Below are positions 6,403-12,286 of a DNA stretch of 31,181 nucleotides, piece by piece. Source of the DNA: a virus. The stretch is from positions 1 to 31,181 of IMG/VR virus record IMGVR_UViG_3300030106_001533; one strand, written 5' to 3'. The position numbers and the translations under genes were made by a program. Under the pieces are notes generated by a model. That model saw only the letters and a program-made list of their open reading frames with translations. It made no database searches and was not told the DNA's origin. Each line of letters opens with the position of its first letter. Positions within the stretch are counted from its first letter, which is position 1.

Positions 6403-6602
6403 TGCGATACAAGCCAATGGTAAACAAAATCAAAGCGTACCTCGAAGAGGAGGTACGTGCTAACCAGTCTCTACAAAACCTACAAGCAACATGCGAAGAG
6501 GCTTGTGGTCACGACTTGGAAACAGACCAAATACACATGGGTCGTGCCGAGTGTGCCGAGGGACTATTAAACCAAATAAAGAAATGGGAGAATGAACAAT
6601 GA
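6402..6602 (+). CDS. Hypothetical small helical protein (66 aa)
   Basis: ATG 6402 overlaps the previous stop (TAATG) with AAGGAGG in front. The product is a charged helical protein with two Cys (CEEACGHD) and a third Cys in GRAECAEG; this is not a classical zinc motif. No family is recognised. Its stop overlaps the next gene (ATGA at 6599-6602), so it is translated within the same coupled series. Confidence 0.7.
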   Translation: MRYKPMVNKIKAYLEEEVRANQSLQNLQATCEEACGHDLETDQIHMGRAECAEGLLNQIKKWENEQ

Positions 6603-7624
6603 CTAATAAGATATCGTATTGGAAAAGATACAAGGACAACTATGCACGAGTGTCTAAGTTAAGTCCTTACGTGATGGGTGACACTACAAGCAAACCCGAA
6701 TCGTGGCATGGCAACCAAAAAACTTTAGAGCAGTTTGTGCAGCAGTTGAGTAAAGAACTACGTGGTGTTAAGTTTACACGTAGGAGAGATGACTCTTATT
6801 GGATACACAGAGATGATAACCCATACGTGATGGGTTGGGTAGGGAGAGGTCTTAACTTCCTATCCACCACCACGAGTGATGACTATCTGTTTTGTGTATG
6901 TGCTAGGACTATCAACAACTGGAAGTACAATGATGGTAGTTGGCAACACTATGCCAAGATGTCAACGAGATGGGACAAAGCAATGAAGAACGCTAAAACT
7001 TATTTACGTGTGATGTCACCTCACGACATGGCATACATAAACCAAGATCGCATCGTGCAATCATTGGGTAATGTCACTCGACAAGAAGAGAACAAGTTGG
7101 GTAATCTTTACAAGTCGTTGTTCAACTCTGTGCAAGAAAGCTATGACTACATTAGAAAGTTCAAGGCTAATCGTGCCAAGGAACATACTGTGTTACAGTT
7201 CATGCACAAGATATACACAGAGAAACGTGAGTTGTTGGAAGACGACCCCGACTTCCTCAAAACATACGAGGACTTCCTTGCACAAGAGCAACAACTGAGT
7301 GAAGCCCTGAAGAAACAACACAAGGTGTATCACATACGTGTTTACGAAGATGCTTTCAAAGTTAGGAAGTTTGATGTAACATTTATTGGTAACACAGAGG
7401 GAGGCACACTTGGCACAAGTCAACCGATAGAAGATATGGGTCTGTCACCCAAGGTAGTGCTTGATGATACCACGTTACCCGAAGACTTGATGGGTAAGGT
7501 ATCTGTGTTAACAATGTTAGACGAGGGAGGGTTTGTCGATGAAGTTGGCTACAAGATTGATTCCACGATGTTTTATGTCATCACGGAAAGAGACTTCCAC
7601 ATCTCATCAGATACCACACGATAA
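6599..7624 (+). CDS. Hypothetical protein (341 aa) with a C-terminal domain repeated in the next gene
   Basis: ATG 6599 overlaps the preceding stop and has GGGAGAA upstream. The N-terminal two thirds are aromatic-rich and then helical (about 185-255). The last 50 residues contain LPEDLMGKVSVLTML, then EVGYKI and FYVI, which align with LPRWVQEKMALLMM, DVGKRI and FWIY in the following gene. I read this as the same small domain fused here and free-standing next door. The family is unknown to me. The gene ends at TAA 7622-7624. A +1 slip just before that stop (CGA-TAA-C) would join the two frames, but an independent start for the next gene explains the data equally well. Confidence 0.72.
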   Translation: MTNKISYWKRYKDNYARVSKLSPYVMGDTTSKPESWHGNQKTLEQFVQQLSKELRGVKFTRRRDDSYWIHRDDNPYVMGWVGRGLNFLSTTTSDDYLFCVCARTINNWKYNDGSWQHYAKMSTRWDKAMKNAKTYLRVMSPHDMAYINQDRIVQSLGNVTRQEENKLGNLYKSLFNSVQESYDYIRKFKANRAKEHTVLQFMHKIYTEKRELLEDDPDFLKTYEDFLAQEQQLSEALKKQHKVYHIRVYEDAFKVRKFDVTFIGNTEGGTLGTSQPIEDMGLSPKVVLDDTTLPEDLMGKVSVLTMLDEGGFVDEVGYKIDSTMFYVITERDFHISSDTTR

Positions 7625-7862
7625 CAAGATATACCGTGTTTCAATAGACAATGGTAGCAAATGTGTTAAAATAACACCGATTGGTATCAATGGTATTGAC
7701 AACCAAGCAGAGGGTTGGTATGATTCTGTTGATGTACTACCTAGATGGGTGCAAGAGAAGATGGCATTACTTATGATGTCCGATGCTCAACCACCTATCT
7801 ACGAAGTGGATGACGTAGGCAAAAGGATTAACAACGATATCTTTTGGATATATCATCCGTAA
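7539..7862 (+). CDS. Hypothetical small protein (107 aa), stand-alone copy of the upstream C-terminal domain
   Basis: The start is uncertain. ATG 7539 has the best ribosome site (GGGAGGG at 7525-7531) but overlaps the previous gene by 86 bases, and the first ~25 residues look like out-of-frame sequence. ATG 7575 is the alternative. The region after 7620 (DNKIYRVSIDNG onwards) is clearly protein-like. It holds WYDSVDVLPRWVQEKMALLMM, written here as WYDSVDVLP plus RWVQEKMALLMM, and ends NDIFWIYHP. That matches the last 50 residues of the upstream product. Function is unknown. It ends the left operon and is followed by two palindromes. Confidence 0.62.
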   Translation: MKLATRLIPRCFMSSRKETSTSHQIPHDNKIYRVSIDNGSKCVKITPIGINGIDNQAEGWYDSVDVLPRWVQEKMALLMMSDAQPPIYEVDDVGKRINNDIFWIYHP

Positions 7863-7872
7863 CAATTAAAAT

Positions 7873-7889
7873 GTTAGTGTGGCACTAAC
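7873..7889. repeat. 17-bp palindrome P9
   Basis: GTTAGTG-TGG-CACTAAC in the 94-base gap before the DNA-metabolism genes. Its centre is 38 bases from that of P10. Confidence 0.9.
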
Positions 7890-7910
7890 AGTTTTGGGAA
7901 ACCTTAATTT

Positions 7911-7927
7911 GTTAGTGTTGCACTAAC
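7911..7927. repeat. 17-bp palindrome P10
   Basis: GTTAGTG-TTG-CACTAAC, tandem with P9. It ends 18 bases before the GGGAGG ribosome site of the next gene. The rightmost member of the family in the window. Confidence 0.9.
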
Positions 7928-7956
7928 ATTGAAACCAGTTTTTTTGGGAGGCTAAA

Positions 7957-8214
7957 ATGACAAGTTACAGTAAGATAAAAGGAAGATCAAAAGGTCATAG
8001 ATATAGGAATAGCATAGTTGATTTGCAAAGAGATTTATGGAGAGCGAACGCAAAGAAGACATCACAAGAATTAGGTATGGACGAGAGATTTGAAGATGAC
8101 CCAAGAGCATTGAAAGAAATAGAATATGGTAGAGTGGTGCGAAAGCCTACAACACCTTTGAGTAGTGGATCTACATTAGGCACAGTAGAATTTGAAAATA
8201 AAAAATGGTCTTGA
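7957..8214 (+). CDS. Hypothetical basic protein (85 aa)
   Basis: ATG 7957 follows GGGAGG. The N-terminus is strongly basic (SKIKGRSKGHRYRNS), then a helix (VDLQRDLWRANAKKTSQELG), an acidic patch (DERFEDDPRALKEIEYGR) and a polar tail. No family is recognised. It overlaps the VRR-NUC gene by 10 bases, so the two are coupled. It is the first gene after the tandem palindromes P9/P10 and could be subject to their control. Confidence 0.7.
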   Translation: MTSYSKIKGRSKGHRYRNSIVDLQRDLWRANAKKTSQELGMDERFEDDPRALKEIEYGRVVRKPTTPLSSGSTLGTVEFENKKWS

Positions 8215-8519
8215 CACCCGAACAGAAAGTGAAGAAGAAAGTTGTAGCACAACTGAAAGAAATGGGTGCATATTACTTTACACCCATGACTGGTGGTTAT
8301 GGTTACAGTGGTGTACCCGACATAGTGGGATGTTACAAAGGATATTTCTTTGGTATAGAATGTAAAGCAAAGGGTAGCAACGAGCCTACAGCATTACAAC
8401 AAAAGAACTTAGAGCAAATACTGGAGCAAGGAGGCTATGCTGTTGTCATACATGGTGAAAACGTAGACAAGGTCAGTATTAAAGATTTAATAGAAACGTA
8501 TAGGTTAGGTAAGCAATGA
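8205..8519 (+). CDS. VRR-NUC domain nuclease
   Basis: The 104-residue product covers the full length of a stand-alone phage VRR-NUC protein. The restriction-endonuclease-like core is visible: GYSGVPDIVGCYKGYFFGIE followed by CKAKG, giving the PD-x(n)-ExK signature (Asp of VPD, Glu and Lys of IECK). PTALQQKNLEQI supplies the conserved Gln helix, and GGYAVVIHG the last strand. VRR-NUC enzymes cut branched or flap DNA, and stand-alone phage copies are thought to process replication or recombination intermediates. The ATG at 8205 lies inside the previous gene. The stop overlaps a 47-residue ORF (ATGA at 8516-8519). Confidence 0.9.
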   Translation: MVLTPEQKVKKKVVAQLKEMGAYYFTPMTGGYGYSGVPDIVGCYKGYFFGIECKAKGSNEPTALQQKNLEQILEQGGYAVVIHGENVDKVSIKDLIETYRLGKQ

Positions 8520-8659
8520 GAGCCTTTATATCCATTGCAGTAGAGGCGATGCTTTTTTTTGATATAGCTCCTTTCTGTCGTGACTCTACCATTGAAGAAT
8601 GTAAAACTAGTCCCCCTTTGCGAACCCAACAATTTTGTTGGGAGGGGGCATCACTATGA
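8516..8659 (+). CDS. Hypothetical short protein (47 aa) coupled on both sides
   Basis: ATG 8516 overlaps the VRR-NUC stop by ATGA, and its own TGA (8657-8659) overlaps the next start by ATGA, a double coupling unlikely by chance. The product begins MRAFISIAVEAMLFFDIAPF, a hydrophobic segment that could be a signal peptide or a weak membrane anchor, followed by a Cys-containing polar tail (three Cys in all, at about 21, 29 and 41). No family is recognised. A hairpin lies within its 3' end and overlaps the edge of the next ribosome site. Confidence 0.5.
   Translation: MRAFISIAVEAMLFFDIAPFCRDSTIEECKTSPPLRTQQFCWEGASL
8625..8642 (+). promoter_or_regulatory. Hairpin overlapping a Shine-Dalgarno
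   Basis: CCCAACA (8625-8631) pairs with TGTTGGG (8636-8642) around ATTT. The last three G are the start of the GGGAGGGGG run that serves the ATG at 8656. Folding could hide part of that ribosome site until ribosomes translating the 47-residue ORF open it. This regulatory reading is inferred. Confidence 0.4.
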
Positions 8660-9027
8660 GTAAATATATAAGGAGCAAAAGATTACAGTTTCATAATCAT
8701 CATGCACATGAAGAGAAGATAGATATATCTCCCTATCACGTTGACAATTACAGACACTCTTGCAGGGAAGTCAGCACACGTTGCATACGGTGTGGCACGT
8801 TACCACGTACCATAGGAGAGGGGATACATTTTTCTTGTAGTTTATTTGTGAAATGTAACGATTGTTATGCGATCGAGTCTCATTCATACGAAAATCATGA
8901 GGGATTTGGTTGGTTATTTATGGATAATGATTTGAAACAGAAGACTGGAGAGGCAAGACCATTATCATTGCTTAACAGATTTAAAAAAGAGAAAAAGGAG
9001 GAAGACGATGACGATAATATGTATTAA
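8656..9027 (+). CDS. Hypothetical zinc-ribbon-like protein (123 aa)
   Basis: I choose ATG 8656 because it overlaps the previous stop and has GGGAGGGGG in front; an upstream in-frame codon at 8635 lies in the hairpin. The N-terminus is His-rich (HNHHAHEE). Residues 43-70 hold C43-IR-C46 and C67-ND-C70, a treble-clef or zinc-ribbon spacing, with an extra C61. The C-terminus is highly charged (KKEKKEEDDDD). It probably binds zinc and possibly nucleic acid; no named family is recognised. It overlaps the next small zinc-ribbon gene by 20 bases. Confidence 0.68.
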   Translation: MSKYIRSKRLQFHNHHAHEEKIDISPYHVDNYRHSCREVSTRCIRCGTLPRTIGEGIHFSCSLFVKCNDCYAIESHSYENHEGFGWLFMDNDLKQKTGEARPLSLLNRFKKEKKEEDDDDNMY

Positions 9028-9166
9028 TTGTGGGGGTGTTGTCAGACACACCGAAGGTGTAGCAATGTGCGTTTCATGTGGTCAGTACGAACTGCCTTTC
9101 GATCAAACTATAATAGATGCAGAGGTACAAGAGCAGATGGAAAAAGACGATGCAGAAACCGAATAG
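9008..9166 (+). CDS. Small zinc-ribbon protein (52 aa)
   Basis: ATG 9008 follows AGGAGG closely and lies within the end of the previous gene. The protein has C5-IN-C8 and C21-VS-C24, a two-knuckle zinc ribbon with 12 residues between pairs, then an acidic helix (DAEVQEQMEKDDAE). At 52 residues it is easily missed. It sits between a larger zinc-ribbon protein and a DUF6378-like gene. It could act as a transcription or replication accessory factor, but only the metal-binding fold is supported. Confidence 0.7.
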   Translation: MTIICINCGGVVRHTEGVAMCVSCGQYELPFDQTIIDAEVQEQMEKDDAETE

Positions 9167-9461
9167 AATAGATTTATTAAAAAGAGCCATAGAATACACA
9201 GATGGCGATAGACGCACGGACTACGGCAGTCCGATTGAAAACCACGAACACATTGCAATGATATTTAATTCTATCACAGGTAAACGACTTTCAGCAAAAG
9301 ACATTGCGTTGGTGCAGGTGGCGACCAAGTTAGCTAGAATGACAGCATCTCCCAAGAAAGACGATCACTATATAGATGCAATGGCTTACATAGGTATAGC
9401 TTATGAATGTGAAGAAGATGTAAGACGTGATGGTGGTCGTTACTTTTACGAGGACAAGTGA
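9150..9461 (+). CDS. DUF6378-like phage protein
   Basis: ATG 9150 gives a 103-residue product starting MQKPNRIDLLKRA. An in-frame ATG at 9117 would add 11 basic residues but lies deep in the preceding gene. The pattern DGDRRTDYGSPIENHEHIA, then LSAKDIALVQVATKLAR and DHYIDAMAYIGIAYE is the signature I associate with DUF6378, small phage proteins of unknown function often near replication genes. The all-helical, Asp/Glu/Arg-rich layout resembles MazG-like folds, but no pyrophosphatase motif is clear. The TGA overlaps the polymerase start (TGATG at 9459-9463). Confidence 0.72.
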   Translation: MQKPNRIDLLKRAIEYTDGDRRTDYGSPIENHEHIAMIFNSITGKRLSAKDIALVQVATKLARMTASPKKDDHYIDAMAYIGIAYECEEDVRRDGGRYFYEDK

Positions 9462-11302
9462 TGGATTTAATTACGTTAGACTTTGAAACATATTACAGCA
9501 AAGATTATTCTTTGGGTAAACTCACAACAGAAGAATACATACGTGACCCAAGGTTTGAGGTCATTGGTGTTGGTATAAAACTAAACGATAAAGAAACGGA
9601 GTGGGCGAGTGGAACACATAAACAACTTAGAGAGTACTTACAAACGAACTTCCCCTGGGCAGACGCTATGGTACTTGCTCATAACACTATGTTTGACGGT
9701 GCTATTCTTAATTGGGTCTTTGATATTAGTCCTAGGGTGTATACCGATACTTTGTGTATCTCCCGTGGTTTTCACGGGGTGGAAGATAGCAGTAGTCTCA
9801 AGGCAATATCTGAAAGATATAATCTCGGAGTTAAAGGCACAGAGGTATTCGAGGCGATCGGCAAGAAGAGAGAGGACTTTACGGAAAGTGAACTAAGTGC
9901 TTATGGAGATTACTGTGTCAATGACGTTGATCTCACATACAAAGCGTTCTTGCACATGGCAAAAGATTTCCCTAAGAGTGAACTAAAGTTAATAGATTTA
10001 ACTTTGAGGATGTTTGTAGAGCCAGTATTAGATTTAGATCTAGGTCTGCTCGAACAACACCTTGCAGAAACACGTTATGAGAAAGAGTCACTACTACAAC
10101 AATGTGCTGTCATGGGTGTGTCAAAAGATGATTTGATGAGTAACCCTAAGTTCGCAGAAGCACTGAGACGTTTGGGTGTAGAGCCACCTATGAAGATAAG
10201 TCCTACAACTGGACAAGAAACATTAGCATTGGCTAAGTCTGATGAAGACTTCAAGTCTTTGGCAGAACATGAGAACCCACAAGTAAAAATTTTAGTCAAT
10301 GCTAGACTTGGTAACAAATCAACCTTGGAAGAAACAAGGACACAGAGATTTATTGACATATCAAAGAGAGGACTACTGCCAGTACCAGTAAGATACTATG
10401 CCGCTCATACTGGTAGATGGGGTGGTGACGATAAGATAAATTTACAAAACTTACCGAGTCGTGGCAAGAATGGTAAGAAACTAAAACGTAGTATCATCGC
10501 ACCAAAGGGTTACACTATCATAGATGCTGACTCATCACAGATAGAGGCTAGAGTCTTGGCTTGGCTTGCAGGGCAAGATGATTTGACCGAGGCATTTGCC
10601 AATGGTGAAGATGTTTATGTAAACATGGCATCAAAGATATATAACAAACCCGAAGAAGAGATAACAAAGGATGAGAGGTTTGTAGGTAAGACAACAATAC
10701 TGGGTGCAGGGTATGGTATGGGTGCTTTGAAGTTTCAGTCACAACTACAGACTTTTGGCTTTGACATGCAGATTGAAGAAGCACGGAGGGTCATAGGTGT
10801 TTATCGTGATACTAACTGGAAGATAAACAAGTTATGGCGTGATGCTCAAGACGTGCTACGGGCCCTGTACAACAAAGAACACCCAACACTCTTGGGGTGT
10901 GGTGAAGTCTTGGAAACTGTGCCAAAAGAGAATGGCATACGTTTACCATCGGGATTGATGATGAGATACGGAGACTTGGCTTGTGAACAAAGTGATGGCA
11001 GAGTTGAATACAACTACAGAACTAGGAATGGTAGGACTCGTATCTATGGTGGTAAGGTTATAGAGAATGTATGCCAAGCTATAGCTAGATGTATCATAGG
11101 TGAGCAGATGCTCAAGATAAATAAAAGACACCGTGTCGTGTTAACAGTACATGACTCAATAGCTGCATGCGTAAAAGACGAAGAGGTCAAAGAGGCACAG
11201 ACTTATGTAGAGGAGTGCATGAAATGGACACCTGACTGGGCAGGGGGTCTACCGATTAACTGCGAATCGGGTGTGGGTAAATCATACGGAGATTGTGGAT
11301 GA
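9461..11302 (+). CDS. polA: Family A DNA polymerase with 3'-5' exonuclease
   Basis: The replicative polymerase of the phage. From ATG 9461 (TGATG overlap; a GTG at 9458 is possible), the 613 residues contain Exo I (D7, E9 in LDFET), Exo II (AHNTMFD, ending D79), Exo III (Y151..D155), polymerase motif A (catalytic D357 in DSSQIEAR), motif B (K410-TTILGAGYG) and motif C (VHD, H564-D565). At about 613 residues it is short, as in phages, with no 5' nuclease domain. The residue matching E. coli Pol I Phe762 is Leu414; Leu here has been linked in the phage-ecology literature to slower, more accurate polymerases and often temperate-like life styles. The stop overlaps the nuclease gene by ATGA. Confidence 0.95.
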   Translation: MDLITLDFETYYSKDYSLGKLTTEEYIRDPRFEVIGVGIKLNDKETEWASGTHKQLREYLQTNFPWADAMVLAHNTMFDGAILNWVFDISPRVYTDTLCISRGFHGVEDSSSLKAISERYNLGVKGTEVFEAIGKKREDFTESELSAYGDYCVNDVDLTYKAFLHMAKDFPKSELKLIDLTLRMFVEPVLDLDLGLLEQHLAETRYEKESLLQQCAVMGVSKDDLMSNPKFAEALRRLGVEPPMKISPTTGQETLALAKSDEDFKSLAEHENPQVKILVNARLGNKSTLEETRTQRFIDISKRGLLPVPVRYYAAHTGRWGGDDKINLQNLPSRGKNGKKLKRSIIAPKGYTIIDADSSQIEARVLAWLAGQDDLTEAFANGEDVYVNMASKIYNKPEEEITKDERFVGKTTILGAGYGMGALKFQSQLQTFGFDMQIEEARRVIGVYRDTNWKINKLWRDAQDVLRALYNKEHPTLLGCGEVLETVPKENGIRLPSGLMMRYGDLACEQSDGRVEYNYRTRNGRTRIYGGKVIENVCQAIARCIIGEQMLKINKRHRVVLTVHDSIAACVKDEEVKEAQTYVEECMKWTPDWAGGLPINCESGVGKSYGDCG

Positions 11303-11967
11303 GTATATCCCCTTGGTCGTTCAGTAGAATCAAATCTTTTGAACAATGCCCCAAACAGTTCTATCATTTGAAGATAGCAAAAGATTACGAAGAAGAGCAG
11401 ACAAGTGCCATGACCTACGGCACAGAACTTCATGCTGTGGCAGAGAGCTATGTGCAATATGGCGAGGACATACCTAGAAGATTTGAGTTTATGAAACCAG
11501 TGCTTGACTCTCTTAAAAACAAAAAAGGTAAGAAGTATTGTGAAGTTCGTATGGGACTCACACAGGATCTCAGTCCGTGTAGCTTTACGTCTAAACAAGT
11601 TTGGTGGAGAGGTATAGCAGACTTAATAATTATAGATGATACAAAAGCATGGGTCATAGATTACAAGAGTAGCAAGTCTGCGAAGTATGCAGACAAAGGT
11701 CAGTTAGAACTTATGGCTCTATCTGTATTTAGTTACATGCCAAAGATAGACATAATAAATGCAGGATTGTTATTTGTTGTGTGTAAACAACTTGTCAAGC
11801 AAGTATACACACGTTCTGGAAGCAACGAGCTTTGGGATAAGTGGATTTCTAATTACAAAAAAATGGAAACTGCGTATAATAAAGATGTTTGGAACGCAAG
11901 ACCAAGCGGATTGTGTCGTAGGCATTGTCCAGTAATAGAGTGTATACACAACGGGAGTAACAACTGA
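11299..11967 (+). CDS. RecB-family PD-(D/E)XK nuclease, Cas4-like
   Basis: ATG 11299 overlaps the polymerase stop. The 222-residue product shows the RecB/Cas4 motif series: H45 in GTELH, D108 in RGIADL, D121-Y-K123 in IDYKSSK and Q135 in GQLEL. Four cysteines are placed as in iron-sulfur exonucleases of this superfamily: C17 in SFEQCPKQF near the N-terminus and three in CRRHCPVIEC near the C-terminus, although the C-terminal spacing differs from typical Cas4. It is probably a DNA exonuclease for recombination or end processing during replication. No CRISPR genes are nearby, so a spacer-acquisition role is not indicated. It overlaps the next gene by TGATG. Confidence 0.88.
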   Translation: MSISPWSFSRIKSFEQCPKQFYHLKIAKDYEEEQTSAMTYGTELHAVAESYVQYGEDIPRRFEFMKPVLDSLKNKKGKKYCEVRMGLTQDLSPCSFTSKQVWWRGIADLIIIDDTKAWVIDYKSSKSAKYADKGQLELMALSVFSYMPKIDIINAGLLFVVCKQLVKQVYTRSGSNELWDKWISNYKKMETAYNKDVWNARPSGLCRRHCPVIECIHNGSNN

Positions 11968-12218
11968 TGGCTTATACAAAAACAAAAAGACCTTACAAAA
12001 AAGAATACGAACAACAAAAGAAACGAGGAGAACACCCGAATCGCATGGAACGTCAGAAAGCTAGACGTGCATTGGATAAAAAAGGTGTTAATAGAAAAGG
12101 AAAAGATGTCAGCCACAAGAAAATGTTAAGTAAAGGTGGCAGTAATAAAGATGGTTATTTTTTAGAAAGTCCATCGAAAAATAGAAGTAGAAACGGAAAA
12201 AAGAAAAAAAAGGCTTGA
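11967..12218 (+). CDS. Small basic HNH-like protein
   Basis: An 83-residue, very basic protein with TGATG coupling to the nuclease gene. The core runs KGKDVSHKKMLSKGGSNKDG, then SPSKNRSRN. This resembles the minimal HNH core (acidic residue-x-His, a GG.N loop, and N..R at the end), but the first catalytic position reads Ser-His where Asp-His is usual and the second zinc ligand is unclear. It may be a degenerate or very small HNH nuclease, or a basic DNA-binding protein from the same fold. The C-terminus is a poly-Lys tail (GKKKKKA). Confidence 0.6.
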   Translation: MAYTKTKRPYKKEYEQQKKRGEHPNRMERQKARRALDKKGVNRKGKDVSHKKMLSKGGSNKDGYFLESPSKNRSRNGKKKKKA

Positions 12219-12236
12219 TTTAAAGCCCGTACAGTA

Positions 12237-12252
12237 GGGGTAACGATACCCC
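12237..12252 (+). other. Small hairpin upstream of the helicase gene
   Basis: GGGGTA (12237-12242) pairs with TACCCC (12247-12252) around ACGA. An outer GTACA...TGTAC pairing around it would make a longer structure. No T-run follows, so it is probably not a terminator; it may be a leader structure for the helicase mRNA. Confidence 0.35.
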
Positions 12253-12286
12253 CGTGTGTGATTGTACCTAGAAAAAGGAGTGAAAT

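Noticed and set aside
7600-7630. Sequencing frameshift splitting one gene at 7620
   Set aside because: Possible, but no long homopolymer is present and the two segments look like duplicated domains, so two genes are the simpler reading.
869-7927. Palindromes as intrinsic terminators or parS sites
   Set aside because: No T-runs follow the arms, several are inside genes, and the sequence does not resemble the common parS palindrome; no ParA/ParB gene is visible.
12219-12286. tRNA or structured RNA gene before the helicase
   Set aside because: Too short for a tRNA, with no cloverleaf or T-loop consensus; only a 6-bp hairpin.
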